From the NCBI RefSeq assembly GCF_021353235.1, contig NZ_JAJTWT010000002.1, positions 434,001 through 498,000 of the forward strand: a stretch of 64,000 nucleotides of DNA, read 5' to 3'. The stretch is from Pelomonas caseinilytica. GTDB lineage: Bacteria > Pseudomonadota > Gammaproteobacteria > Burkholderiales > Burkholderiaceae_C. Of the stretch, positions 1 to 8,936 are shown piece by piece. The notes below the pieces were generated by a model that ran no database searches, was not told the origin of the DNA, and was given only the letters and a program-made list of their open reading frames with translations. Made by a program: the position numbers and the translations under genes. The stretch's first letter is position 1, and every line of letters starts with the position of its first letter.

Positions 1-1067
1 TTCTCGCCGCGGCGGACCATGTTGGCGTGGCGGAAGCCCTCGCCGGTCACGTCCTCGCCGGCCCGGCCGACGAAGGCGACGACCACGCCGACGGAGGCGA
101 TGGGCACCTCGGTCATGGCGATGATCTCCACGGTGGCGAACATCGGGTTGATGAAGTAGCGGCCGGCCAGCAGCACCTGCTCCTGCAGGCCCTTGGTGCC
201 GCCGGCATCGACGAAGGCCTGCGGGTCCTGGAAGAGGTTGTGGCCGGGCACCTCGGGGCCGGCGATCTCGCCCGTGGGCAGCGAGGCGCCTTCGCGCGTG
301 GTGACGATGCCGACCTGGTTGTCGGGCACGTCCGTCACTGGCACCTGCACGACCTTGAAGAGGCTGGGGTTGATGCGGTACTTGCCTTGCGGAATGACGG
401 TCATCTGCGGGCCGCGCTCGCCGCCACCCGCCATGAAGGCGCGGGCGTCCTGGAAGCTGTCGCAGGCCACGGCGCGGCCGATGACGCGGCCACCGGCCAG
501 GGGCCGGCCGTCGCGGGCCTCGACGATGCCGATCTTGCCGGGCTCGATGACGGTCATGCGCTCCAGGTGCACGGTGAAGAGCAGCGTGTTGATGCGCCAG
601 GCGCCGGGCGGCACGACGCTCATCTGCAGGCCGCGCTCGCCGCCGGCGAGGAAGGCGCGGGCGTCCTGGAAGTTGTCGCAGTCGACATGGCGGGCCAGCA
701 CGCGGCCGTCGGGCAGGGGCAGGCCGTCGCAGGCCTCGACGATGCCGATGGCGTCGTCCGGCACGATGGTGAACTTGACGAGCTCGACCTGGTATTGCCA
801 CGGCCACAGGCCCAGGTGCAGGCCGGGGGCGAGGGTGTCGGCCTGCAGGCCGGCCTCGCCGAACAGCGCGACGATGCGGCCGGGCGGCAGTTCGCGGTGG
901 CGGCCGAAGAGGACGAACTTCTTGGTGACCGTGCCGATGGAGTCGTCGGGCACGATGACGAAGCCGAATAGCCGCAGCACGCGGCGGTGCATGACCAGGG
1001 CAAGCAGCAGAGCCACGGCCAGCGCGGCGAGCCAGGGATGGTCGGACGGGAAGTACAGGGCGTTCAT
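1..1067 (-). CDS. SPFH/band-7 (flotillin-like) protein with internal repeats, 3' end outside the window
   Basis: An open frame runs from an ATG at 1067 off the left edge, giving 355 residues. After a membrane segment (about residues 12-28) the protein is built of modules of about 72 residues starting near residues 37, 101, 173 and 246. Modules two to four each begin with a VPDDAIGIVEA-like strand and contain an FQDARAF-like motif; they end in a P-G-x-(W/Y)-R-I-N-x-x-LF segment typical of the N-terminal beta part of SPFH proteins. The SPFH family scaffolds membrane microdomains. The stacked modules are unusual and the real SPFH core and coiled coil probably lie beyond the edge. Family assignment is by pattern recognition only; function is unknown. 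Confidence 0.6.
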   Translation of the reverse strand, partial: MNALYFPSDHPWLAALAVALLLALVMHRRVLRLFGFVIVPDDSIGTVTKKFVLFGRHRELPPGRIVALFGEAGLQADTLAPGLHLGLWPWQYQVELVKFTIVPDDAIGIVEACDGLPLPDGRVLARHVDCDNFQDARAFLAGGERGLQMSVVPPGAWRINTLLFTVHLERMTVIEPGKIGIVEARDGRPLAGGRVIGRAVACDSFQDARAFMAGGGERGPQMTVIPQGKYRINPSLFKVVQVPVTDVPDNQVGIVTTREGASLPTGEIAGPEVPGHNLFQDPQAFVDAGGTKGLQEQVLLAGRYFINPMFATVEIIAMTEVPIASVGVVVAFVGRAGEDVTGEGFRHANMVRRGE

Positions 1068-1157
1068 GAGGAACACGGTGGTGGTGGGAGCCACCACTGT
1101 GTTCGGCCACCCGTTAGCGGCGCATAAGGAGGCCGCCCGGTCCTTGCACGGCGCCGG

Positions 1158-1415
1158 TCAACGCGGCGGCAGCATCAGGCCCACGAAACTGCGTGCCCGC
1201 GGCTGCGGGGCCGGCGAGCTGAAGGCCGCGGCCAGACGCGGTCCGAAGAGCGGATGGGCGGCGATGGACATGACGCGGCGGTTGTCGCCGTCGAAGGCGA
1301 GGATCAGCCCGGTGACGGGATCGAACTCCCACCGGGCGACCTGGGGCTCGGGCGGCGGGGTCACGGCGCCGGACCGCATGGCCGGAGTGGAAAGGGTGGA
1401 CGGGGCGTCGGTCAT
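1158..1415 (-). CDS. small conserved-looking protein of unknown function (85 aa)
   Basis: I do not recognise this protein. The ATG at 1415 is preceded by a good GGAGGAG ribosome site, which favours it over an in-frame start at 1496. The N-terminal third is Pro/Thr/Ser-rich and probably disordered. The middle (ARWEFDPVTGLILAFDGDN) looks folded and the C-terminus is Ala/Pro/Arg-rich. No signal peptide or membrane helix is visible. It lies 90 bp upstream of, and on the same strand as, the SPFH-like gene, so the two may be co-transcribed. Confidence 0.5.
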   Translation of the reverse strand: MTDAPSTLSTPAMRSGAVTPPPEPQVARWEFDPVTGLILAFDGDNRRVMSIAAHPLFGPRLAAAFSSPAPQPRARSFVGLMLPPR

Positions 1416-1751
1416 CGGGGGCTCCTCCCATGGCGGCCCGCCGGGATGGCGGGGCAGCGATGACGCAGTCTCGGAAGAACGGGCCCGCCGAGCCATCGGC
1501 CCTAGGGGTGGACGTCAGGGGGTGGCGGCGCCCGCCGTCACCTCCATCCCCCGCCTCTCCCCCGAAAGGGGGTGGAGCCAAAAAGAAAGAAACCCCGGCG
1601 CGGGGCCGGGGTGAGGAACATCGCCGGCCTGCTTGGCGGCGATGCCTGCTCCAGGGAGGGAAAGAGCAGGGGGCGTTGCGCCCGGACGCCAATCTAGGGC
1701 CTGGGTCGGGCCGCCCTTGTAGGACAACGACGCGTTGTACGTTTCCGAAGG
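1416..1751. other. intergenic stretch with terminator
   Basis: This 336-bp stretch separates the chemoreceptor gene from the 85-aa gene. It contains a clear minus-strand terminator (listed separately) and a short hairpin CCCCC-GAAA-GGGGG at 1559-1572. The rest shows no reading frame with convincing protein character. Confidence 0.5.
1579..1612 (-). terminator. intrinsic terminator after the chemoreceptor gene
   Basis: On the minus strand an 8-bp GC stem (ACCCCGGC / GCCGGGGT, arms 1592-1599 and 1605-1612, 5-base loop) is followed by the T-rich run TTCTTTCTTTTT. It lies about 140 bp downstream of the chemoreceptor stop codon. Confidence 0.75.
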
Positions 1752-3314
1752 TCAGAGGGAGAACACGCCCACGGCGGAGACAAGCTGCGCCGCCTGTTGG
1801 CGCAGGCTCTCCGCGGCTGCAGCGCTCTCTTCCACCAGCGCGGCGTTCTGCTGCGTGACCTGGTCCATCTGCGACACGGCCTCGCCGACCTGGCCGACGC
1901 CGGTGCTCTGCTCACGGCTGGCCACGCTGATCTCCTGGACGATGCTGCTGACGCGGCCGATGGCGCCGACCACTTCCTGCATGGTCGCGCCGGCCTGGTC
2001 CACCAGGGTGGAGCCGCGGCCCACGTGGGCGACGCTGGAGTCGATCAGGCTCTTGATCTCCTTGGCGGCCACGGCGCTGCGCTGGGCCAGGGTGCGCACC
2101 TCGCCGGCGACGACGGCGAAGCCCCGGCCCTGCTCGCCCGCTCGGGCGGCCTCGACGGCGGCGTTGAGGGCGAGGATGTTGGTCTGGAAGGCGATGCCGT
2201 CGATGGTGCCGATGATGTCGGCGATCTTCTTGGAGCCGGCGTCGATGTCACGCATGGTGGCGATGACGTCGCCCATCACCGTGCCGCCCTGGTTGGCGAT
2301 GTCCGTGGCGTTGCGGGCCAACTGGCTGGCCTGCTCGGCGTGGTCGGCGTTGTTGCGCACCGTCGTGCCGAGTTCGTCCATGGTGGCGGCGGTCTGCTGC
2401 AGGGCGCTGGCCTGTTCTTCGGTGCGCTGGCTCAGGTCGGCGTTGCCCGAGGCGATCTGCGCCGAGCCGGTGGCGATGGACTCGGAGGCGTCGCGCACCT
2501 GCTTCACGATGCCCACCAGGTTGGCTCGCATGGCGCCCAGCGAGGCCAACACGCTGCCGGCCGGGGCCTGGTCGCTGCCGGGCACGGGGCCCAGGTCGCC
2601 CGTGGCCACCTTGCCGGCCGCGGCGCTGAGGTCGGCCGGCTCGGCACCGAGGGCGCGCGAGAGGCTGCGCACGATGAGCACGCCGTTGAGGGTGGCCAGC
2701 AGCAGCGCGCCGATGACGACCGCCACGAAGATATTGCGCTGGCCGGCGACGTGGTCCATGGACTCCCGGATCGACTCTTCCGCCCGGTTGGCGGTGAATT
2801 CGGTGTAGGCGTTGGTCGCCTTCACCAGCTCGGCCAGCAGAGGGCGGCAATCCTCGTTCATGCGGCGGATGGCGTCGTCACGCTTCTGGTCGAGGGCGAG
2901 CTTGACGATGTCCAGGGCCACCGGCGCATAGCGCTGCTCGACGCGGGCGATCTCGGCGATGAGCTGGCGCGCCTGGGGCGACACGCCCTCGCCCTGCGAC
3001 ATCTGCTCCAGCTTGGCCAGTTGCGTCGCCGCCGCCGAATGGGCCCGCTCCACGTTGGCGCGCTCGACCTGGAGGTCCTCGGGCCGGGTCACCAGCACGA
3101 GGTTGCGGGCCGCGACGGCGCGCTCGTCCACCGCCAGCCGCACCGCGTTGGCCACGCTCGCCCGGGCATTGATGCCGGTCACGAAGCTCTCGAAGCTCCG
3201 GCTCTGGGTTTGCAAGGCGTTCCATGCGAGGCCGGCGATCAGCAGCAGCAAAGCTGCGAGGGTGCCGAACGCAACCGTGAGCCTCATACGGACGGTCATG
3301 GAAGAGAAGTTCAT
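1752..3314 (-). CDS. methyl-accepting chemotaxis protein (520 aa)
   Basis: This is a transmembrane chemoreceptor that passes ligand information to CheA/CheW. Membrane helices are at about 11-31 and 194-215. They bracket a periplasmic, mostly helical 4HB-type sensor domain with no recognisable ligand motif. A HAMP-like segment follows (220-270), then a long signalling coiled coil whose conserved tip lies at about 371-405 ([20 protein letters not shown]). Flanking Gln/Glu-rich helices hold likely methylation sites for the CheR/CheB pair encoded at 60-62 kb. The C-terminus lacks a CheR-binding pentapeptide (it ends GVFSL). The gene stands alone with its own upstream region and terminator. Confidence 0.95.
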   Translation of the reverse strand: MNFSSMTVRMRLTVAFGTLAALLLLIAGLAWNALQTQSRSFESFVTGINARASVANAVRLAVDERAVAARNLVLVTRPEDLQVERANVERAHSAAATQLAKLEQMSQGEGVSPQARQLIAEIARVEQRYAPVALDIVKLALDQKRDDAIRRMNEDCRPLLAELVKATNAYTEFTANRAEESIRESMDHVAGQRNIFVAVVIGALLLATLNGVLIVRSLSRALGAEPADLSAAAGKVATGDLGPVPGSDQAPAGSVLASLGAMRANLVGIVKQVRDASESIATGSAQIASGNADLSQRTEEQASALQQTAATMDELGTTVRNNADHAEQASQLARNATDIANQGGTVMGDVIATMRDIDAGSKKIADIIGTIDGIAFQTNILALNAAVEAARAGEQGRGFAVVAGEVRTLAQRSAVAAKEIKSLIDSSVAHVGRGSTLVDQAGATMQEVVGAIGRVSSIVQEISVASREQSTGVGQVGEAVSQMDQVTQQNAALVEESAAAAESLRQQAAQLVSAVGVFSL

Positions 3315-3628
3315 TGACGAGCCTTTCGGGGTGGCGGAACGCCGTTGTCCTGGTTCAGAGTGGATTCAGGTTACCGGATGCAAACTGGTTTTTGATATTT
3401 TTGATAAAAGCGCTCTGCAAACAATTGCACGTTTATTGAGTGCGATCAAAAAAAGCGTTTGAACGTCGCAACCTCCGGGGGCCGGCAACAAGTTCACGCT
3501 TGCCCGCGTTCTGACGCGGCACTCCGCCGGATGGCGGATGGCGAGGGTCGCGAGGGCGTCCTGAAATGCGCCGCGGCACGGGCCACGGCGCCCGCCCACC
3601 CTTCTCAAAAACCCCGACAGAGGTGCCC
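3315..3628. promoter_or_regulatory. divergent AT-rich promoter region of the chemoreceptor and lipoprotein genes
   Basis: The 314 bp between two divergently transcribed genes include a strikingly AT-rich block at about 3386-3460 in an otherwise GC-rich region. It has runs such as TTTTTGATATTTTTGATAAAA and GATCAAAAAAAGCG. This is where promoters are expected. I could not fit a clean sigma-70 or sigma-28 pair to either gene. The part from 3470 to 3628 shows no convincing gene. Confidence 0.4.
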
Positions 3629-5275
3629 ATGCAAACGTCCAACGCCCGGCTTGTTCGCCGGTTCGCCCTTCTCGCCCTCCCCGCCGCCCTGGCCGCCTGC
3701 GGCGGCGGCAGCAGCGACAGCGCCCCGGCGCCATCGACGCCGGTGTCCACGACGCTGACGCTCAAGGGCACGGCGGCCACGGGCGCGGCCATGGCCAATG
3801 CCGCCGTCAAGGTCAGCTGCGCCACGGGCACGGCCACCGCCACGGCCGGCGCCAACGGCAGCTTCACGGTCAGCATCACCAACGGCGCCCTGCCCTGCGT
3901 GCTAACGGCCACGAGCAGCGATGGCGCCACCGAGCTGCATTCCGTCGCCGCCGGCACCGGCCAGGCCGAAACCACGGCCAACATCACGCCGCTGAGCGAG
4001 CTGCTCGTCGCCCGCCTGGCCGGCACCGACCCCAAGAGCTTCGTCGCCTCGTTCACCGCTACCACGCCCATCAGCACGGCTGACGTCACCACCGCGCAGA
4101 CCGCCCTGCTGCAGACGCTGACCGCCGCAGGCGTGGACACCACAACCGTCGGCGACATCGTCGGCGGCGCGCTGACGGCCGGCAGCGGCACCGGCTACGA
4201 CGGCGTGCTGGACAAGCTCAAGGCCACGGTGACCAGCGCCGGCACGACGCTGGCGGACCTGACCGCCGCGGTCGCCTCCACGAGCAAGCTCGGCAGCGCC
4301 ACGGGCACCTCCACCATCGGCACGGTGCTGGCGCCGGCCGTGCCGGACTGCAGCGGCATGAAGAGCGGCACGCTGCGCGTGGTGGACTTCTCCAACGGCT
4401 CCAGCAGCCTCGTGCAGGTCGACGCCGTGGCGCTGACGGCGACTCTGGGCGGCACCAAGTACACCCTCACCAAGACCGCCGCCTGCGGCTACAAGCTCAA
4501 CGACGCCGCCGCCACCCGCGTGCTGGTCTCGCGCTCGGGCATCGCGGTGCTGCTGCAGGGCAGCGGCCTGAGCGGCAACGTGCTGGTGGCCGTGCCCGAG
4601 CAGAAGCTCGACGTCGCCGCCGTCGCCGGCAGCTACGACCGCGTGCAGTACAACCAGGCGGCTTTCGACGCCACGGTGGGCGAGTTCGGCGACACCGAGT
4701 TCGCCGCCGACGGCCAGAACGGCGTCTCGATGAACTGCCCCCAGGGCTACGGCGCCTGCGTGAAGGACACGCAGTCCAAGGGCAAGCTCGTCGCCAACGC
4801 CAATGGCGGCTTCGACTATGTGGAGAACGGTGTCTCGCAGGCCCGAGTCTTCGGCTTCCGCAACGCTTCGGGCCGCATGCTGCTGATCGGCGCCGAGGCC
4901 GACGGCACCTTCATCGCCCTGGCCAGCAAGGACAAGCTGGCCCTGCCGGCGGTGGACAAGGCCACGGCCTACTGGCAGTTCACGGTCAACACGGCCGGGC
5001 TCAGCGCGATCACCGAGGACTCGAACACCGTGACGGCTGTCGACACCGCCGCCAACACGGCGACGCGCAAGTTCGCCTCCGACAGCCACACCGACACGGT
5101 CAGCTTCAACACGCCGTTCGACGGCACGCGCTACCGCGCCGCCAGCGGCTGCAAATCGTCTACCGGCGGCGCCTTCAACTGCAACGGCGTGGTGCAGCTG
5201 CCGTTCGGCGGCTTCGTCATGACGGTGAGCTCGGTGCCGACCAAGCACTTCCTGACGGTGTCGATCGACAAGTGA
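3629..5275 (+). CDS. large putative outer-membrane or periplasmic lipoprotein (548 aa)
   Basis: The ATG at 3629 begins a classic lipoprotein signal: basic start, hydrophobic stretch, then LAAC with Cys24 as the lipidation site, followed by a GGGSSDS linker. An upstream in-frame start would put the signal peptide about 21 residues inside the protein, so it is less likely. Residues 40-100 resemble a small beta-sandwich (carboxypeptidase-regulatory/Big-like: TLKGTAATGAAMANAAVKV). The remainder is rich in Ala, Thr and Gly and predicts mainly beta strands. I cannot assign a function. The stop codon overlaps a GTG that could start the next gene (GTGA). Confidence 0.7.
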   Translation: MQTSNARLVRRFALLALPAALAACGGGSSDSAPAPSTPVSTTLTLKGTAATGAAMANAAVKVSCATGTATATAGANGSFTVSITNGALPCVLTATSSDGATELHSVAAGTGQAETTANITPLSELLVARLAGTDPKSFVASFTATTPISTADVTTAQTALLQTLTAAGVDTTTVGDIVGGALTAGSGTGYDGVLDKLKATVTSAGTTLADLTAAVASTSKLGSATGTSTIGTVLAPAVPDCSGMKSGTLRVVDFSNGSSSLVQVDAVALTATLGGTKYTLTKTAACGYKLNDAAATRVLVSRSGIAVLLQGSGLSGNVLVAVPEQKLDVAAVAGSYDRVQYNQAAFDATVGEFGDTEFAADGQNGVSMNCPQGYGACVKDTQSKGKLVANANGGFDYVENGVSQARVFGFRNASGRMLLIGAEADGTFIALASKDKLALPAVDKATAYWQFTVNTAGLSAITEDSNTVTAVDTAANTATRKFASDSHTDTVSFNTPFDGTRYRAASGCKSSTGGAFNCNGVVQLPFGGFVMTVSSVPTKHFLTVSIDK

Positions 5276-5343
5276 CGACACGGACGGCGGGCGGGCGGGG
5301 CCGCACCGAGAATGCGAGCCCTGCCTCCGTCCCACCTTCCCCC

Positions 5344-7089
5344 ATGCCCCCGAGCCGCCCTGCCCCGCTTCCCCTGCCCCAGGCCATCGCCGGCGAGGAG
5401 CGGCGGCTGCTGAAGGAAGGCACGCTGGCCGACGCGCTCGGTTCGATCGGCGCCGTGGCCGTCGTCGCCTTCGCCGAATACGCCCACGCCAGCCACGCCG
5501 CCATCACGGCCTGGGCCGGCGGCATGCTGATGCTGCTGGCGCTGCAACTGGCCTTTCCGCGGCTGCTGTCGCGGGCGAGCGACCACCGCTTCCTGCGCGG
5601 CTACGCCGTCCTCGGCGTGGTGCTGGGCCTGGCCTGGGCCGCCTGCGTCGTGCTGGTGCGGCCCGACGACTTCACCTACGAGGCCTTCGTCGTCCTGGCC
5701 CTGTGCGTGATCTTCACGGCGGGCAGCGTCTTCAGCGCCCACCACCTGCCCATGCTCTACGGCTTCCAGCTGTCGGGCCTGGGCAGCCTGGCCGCCATCT
5801 ATGCCCTGCGCGGCGGCACCATCGCCTGGAGCATCGCCGCCGGCTTCGCCATCCTGATGTGGACGCTGATCGGCTATGGCCGGGCCTTCCACCGCGGCTT
5901 CGTGAGGGCCATCGAACTGGGCTTCGAGAACACCCGGCTCGTCGGCGAGCTGACCGCCAAGACCCACGCCCTCGAGCAGGCCAACGTGGCCAAGACGCGC
6001 TTCCTCGCCTCCGCCAGCCACGACCTGCGCCAGCCCCTGCATGCCATCAGCCTGCTCACCGGCCTGCTCGGCGAGCGCGCCAGCGGTCCCGGCGTGCCCG
6101 ACCTCGTACAACGCATCGGCCAGTCCACCGAAGCCATGGAATCGCTGCTCAACGGCATCCTGGACATCTCCCGGCTGGACGCCGGCGTCGAGCATCCCCA
6201 GCTGATCCCGTTATCTGCCGGCGAACTGGTGGAGCGCATCGACCGCCAGTTCAGCCCCCAAGCGGCCGCGCGCGGGCTGCGGCTGCGAGTGCGGGCGGCG
6301 GCCGCCGACTCCTGGCTGCGCAGCGACCGCGTGCTGCTCGGCCGCATGCTGGACAACCTCGTCGCCAACGCCCTGCGCTACACCGCGCAAGGCGGCGTGC
6401 TTGTCGCCGTGCGCCCGCGCGGCGACGGCCTGGCGCTGGAAGTGTGGGACAGCGGCATCGGCATTCCTGCCGACCAGCTCGACGCCGTCTTCGAGGAATT
6501 CGTGCAATTGCACAACCCGCAGCGGGACCGCAGCCTGGGCCTGGGGCTGGGCCTGTCCATCGTCAGGCGCACGGCCGAGCTGCTGGGGCACCGCATCGAG
6601 GTGCGGTCGCGGCCGGGCCGCGGCTCGATGTTCCGTCTCGTCGTGCCGCGCAGCACCCCAGCGTCGCCGGAGGAAGCGCAGCCCGCCGCCGCCCCGCCGG
6701 CCGAGCCGGTCGCCGGCCTGCGCGTGCTGGTGATCGACGACGAGGCCCCCATCCGCTTCGCGCTGCAGGGCCTGCTGGAGGCCTGGGGTTGCGAATGCCT
6801 GGCGGCGCGCGACGGCGCCGAGGCCGAGGCCCGCCTCGCCGCGGCGGCCGAGGCGCCCGACGCCATCGTCTGCGACTACCGCTTCGAGCAGGGCACGGGT
6901 GTGGAGCTGGTGGGCCGGCTGCGCGAACGCCTCGCCAGCGACGTGCCCGCCCTCATCGTCACCGGCGACGTGACCGCCAGCCAGCTCATCGACATTGCGG
7001 CCAGCGACCTCCCCGTCATGCACAAGCCCGTGAGCCCGGCCGCGCTGCGCGCCTGGCTGGGCCGCGTGGCCCTGGCGCAGCTGGCTTAA
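5344..7089 (+). CDS. hybrid sensor histidine kinase with C-terminal receiver (581 aa)
   Basis: This is a membrane histidine kinase. Residues 30-180 hold about five to six hydrophobic helices. The phospho-acceptor helix carries His226 (SASHDLRQPLHA). The ATPase domain has the N box (DNLVANALRYT), G1 (DSGIGIP) and G2 (LGLGLGLSIV). The receiver starts near 460 (VLVIDDE) with phospho-acceptor Asp511 (CDYRF) and the conserved Lys in MHKPVSP. Its start is uncertain: ATG 5344 has a poor ribosome site, while a GTG at 5272 overlapping the lipoprotein stop would add 24 low-complexity residues. It converges with a LuxR-type regulator (4-bp overlap), its likely partner. Confidence 0.9.
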   Translation: MPPSRPAPLPLPQAIAGEERRLLKEGTLADALGSIGAVAVVAFAEYAHASHAAITAWAGGMLMLLALQLAFPRLLSRASDHRFLRGYAVLGVVLGLAWAACVVLVRPDDFTYEAFVVLALCVIFTAGSVFSAHHLPMLYGFQLSGLGSLAAIYALRGGTIAWSIAAGFAILMWTLIGYGRAFHRGFVRAIELGFENTRLVGELTAKTHALEQANVAKTRFLASASHDLRQPLHAISLLTGLLGERASGPGVPDLVQRIGQSTEAMESLLNGILDISRLDAGVEHPQLIPLSAGELVERIDRQFSPQAAARGLRLRVRAAAADSWLRSDRVLLGRMLDNLVANALRYTAQGGVLVAVRPRGDGLALEVWDSGIGIPADQLDAVFEEFVQLHNPQRDRSLGLGLGLSIVRRTAELLGHRIEVRSRPGRGSMFRLVVPRSTPASPEEAQPAAAPPAEPVAGLRVLVIDDEAPIRFALQGLLEAWGCECLAARDGAEAEARLAAAAEAPDAIVCDYRFEQGTGVELVGRLRERLASDVPALIVTGDVTASQLIDIAASDLPVMHKPVSPAALRAWLGRVALAQLA

Positions 7090-7790
7090 GGCTCCGTACC
7101 GTCGCTGCGCTCGGCGCCGTCCAGCCGCAGGCCCAGCCGCGCGGCCGCCACCACGGCCTGGGTGCGCGAGGTGGCGTCCAGCTTGCGGTAGAGGGTTTCG
7201 AGATGCGTCTTGACGGTGGACTCGGCGATGCCGAGTTCGCGGCTGATGGCCTTGTTCGTCTTGCCCTCGATGAGCAGGCGCAGCACCTCGCTCTGCCGCG
7301 GCGACACGCCCAGGGCCTCGGTGGCCGAACGCGCTGGTGCCGTGGAGGCTGCGCCCAACGGTGCCGGCAGCACGACGCCGCCGTCCAGCACCGTGCGCAT
7401 GGCGCCCAGCATGGCGCCCGTCTGCGAGCTCTTGGGCACGAAGCCGGCCGCCCCCTGCTCGACGGCGCCGACGACCAGCTCCGGGTCGTCGTTGGCCGAC
7501 AACACCACGTAGCGCGGCGCCGGCGCGCGCAGCCGCAACCGGGTCAGCGTGGCCAGGCCGGTGCTATCGGGCAGCGAGAGGTCCAGGATGACGAGGCCGA
7601 TGTCCGGCGTCTCGGCCAGGCGGGCCGCAGCCTGCTCCAGGCTGCCGGCCTGCAGCAGCTGCCATTGCGGGAATTCGTGGGCCAGCAGCAGGGCCAGGCC
7701 CTCGCGGAACATGGGATGGTCGTCAACGAGGAGGGCGCGTGTCAGCAAGATGGCGAAGTCAGGGGCCGGGACGCCGCAGTCTAGGCGCAC
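7086..7790 (-). CDS. NarL/FixJ-type response regulator (LuxR HTH, 234 aa)
   Basis: The N-terminal receiver shows the acidic pair (LLVDDHP), the phospho-Asp in VILDLSLPDS and the Lys of GFVPKSS. The C-terminal LuxR helix-turn-helix is at about 165-225 (LGVSPRQSEVLRLLIEGKTNKAISRELG then STVKTHLETLYRKL). Such proteins bind DNA as phosphorylated dimers. The GTG start at 7790 gives 14 residues before the receiver; a TTG at 7748 (LLTRALLVDD) would fit the family better. It converges with the hybrid kinase gene, the only kinase nearby and so its probable phosphodonor. Confidence 0.9.
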   Translation of the reverse strand: MRLDCGVPAPDFAILLTRALLVDDHPMFREGLALLLAHEFPQWQLLQAGSLEQAAARLAETPDIGLVILDLSLPDSTGLATLTRLRLRAPAPRYVVLSANDDPELVVGAVEQGAAGFVPKSSQTGAMLGAMRTVLDGGVVLPAPLGAASTAPARSATEALGVSPRQSEVLRLLIEGKTNKAISRELGIAESTVKTHLETLYRKLDATSRTQAVVAAARLGLRLDGAERSDGTEP

Positions 7791-7968
7791 AGGCGTTAGC
7801 GCCGATGGCTCGAACCGGCGCCAGTGGGCAGTTTGCCCGGGGCGAGCCCCGCCGATTGATCGCCGTCAAGCCCGGGTCAGGCGAACTGCCTAGACTGGAT
7901 CACGCCTTCGGGCCCCTGCTTTCCTCCCTCGCAGGGCACCGCGCGAAGTCAACTCCGATGGTGTTCAT

Positions 7969-7994
7969 CCCCGGCCTTGCGCCGGGGTTTTTTT
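7969..7994 (+). terminator. orphan plus-strand intrinsic terminator
   Basis: A perfect stem CCCCGGC (7969-7975) / GCCGGGG (7981-7987) with loop CTTGC is followed directly by seven T residues (7988-7994). It is oriented for plus-strand transcription, although both flanking genes are on the minus strand. No protein gene ends here; see the findings for a possible short RNA. Confidence 0.7.
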
Positions 7995-8003
7995 GGCTGC
8001 CGT

Positions 8004-8825
8004 TCAGGACGTCATGCCGCGAAGGGCCGACAGCTCCTGCCTGAGCGCCGCGTTCTCGGCCTCGAGCGTGGCGACGCGCTGACGCAGCGACTCGACGGTG
8101 TCGACCGGCGCGGGCGGGTCGCTCAGAACCGATGCCGCTTCGGCCGGCGCCGGCTCCGCAGCGGGCGTCCTGCGCCGGGATTCGCGCACCCGCTTGGCCA
8201 CCTGCTTGAGTTCGTCGGCGCCCGCAGCCGCCGCAGCCGCCTGCTCCTGGGCCGGCAGCGTGGCGACGGCCGCCGCCGCGTTGATGGAGATGGCGCCGGC
8301 CCTGACGGCGGCCACCAGCTCGGGCGCGCCCTGCTTCTGGATCTTCTCGATGAGCACGACCTGGCTGCTGCTCAGGCGCGCGGCGCGGGCCAGCGCCTCC
8401 CGGGTCTGCAGACTGTCCTGGGCGGGCGCATCCGGCACGGGCGCAGCCGGCGGTGCCTCCGCTTCGGCCACCGGCGCGGCAGCCGCGGCAGCGCCCTCGC
8501 GCCGAGCGGCGACGATCTCGCGCTTGCGCAGGGCGAGCACGCCGCGCTGGAAGTCCGAGATGCTGCGCCGCCCCAGGTGCTGGTCGATCATCCACAGGTG
8601 CACGTCCTCGATGGACTTGAAGCGCGGGTTCTGCACCGTCTGGAACGGCAGGCCATGCTTGCGGCAGATGCCGTAGCGGTTGTGGCCGTCCACCAGCACG
8701 TTGCCCCACAGCACCAGGGCGTCGCGGCAACCCTCGGCGAGGATGCTGCGCTCCAGGGATTCGTACTCCTGCGGCGTCAATGGGTCGATGTAGGCCTTGA
8801 GTTCTTCGTTGACGACGATGTCCAT
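8004..8825 (-). CDS. ParB/Spo0J N-terminal-domain protein (273 aa), orphan
   Basis: Residues 1-100 match the ParB N-terminal fold, with the diagnostic loop WGNVLVDGHNRYGICRKHG, followed by DVHLWMIDQHLGRRSISDFQ. Residues 100-140 form an Ala/Pro-rich linker. Residues 145-205 are helical and could bind DNA. The last 35 residues form a short leucine-zipper-like coiled coil (VESLRQRVATLEAENAALRQEL). No parA partner or parS site is visible nearby, so it is unlikely to be the main chromosome-partition protein. ParB-fold proteins can also act as CTP switches, nucleases or transcription factors. The gene lies 111 bp downstream of tRNA-Arg on the same strand. Confidence 0.75.
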   Translation of the reverse strand: MDIVVNEELKAYIDPLTPQEYESLERSILAEGCRDALVLWGNVLVDGHNRYGICRKHGLPFQTVQNPRFKSIEDVHLWMIDQHLGRRSISDFQRGVLALRKREIVAARREGAAAAAAPVAEAEAPPAAPVPDAPAQDSLQTREALARAARLSSSQVVLIEKIQKQGAPELVAAVRAGAISINAAAAVATLPAQEQAAAAAAGADELKQVAKRVRESRRRTPAAEPAPAEAASVLSDPPAPVDTVESLRQRVATLEAENAALRQELSALRGMTS

Positions 8826-8936
8826 GGAGCCGGGCGCCAGCGGGCCTGGGAGAAAAAAGAGGTGGAGGATGGCGGCGCCGAGCGGGTCGGAAAAGTGCCG
8901 CGGAGCCCTCGCGCAGCTGAGGCGCGAGCACCGTGA

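Noticed and set aside
3315-3628. A sigma-28 (flagellar) promoter for the chemoreceptor gene
   Set aside because: The AT-rich block lacks a TAAA-N15-GCCGATAA match on the minus strand.
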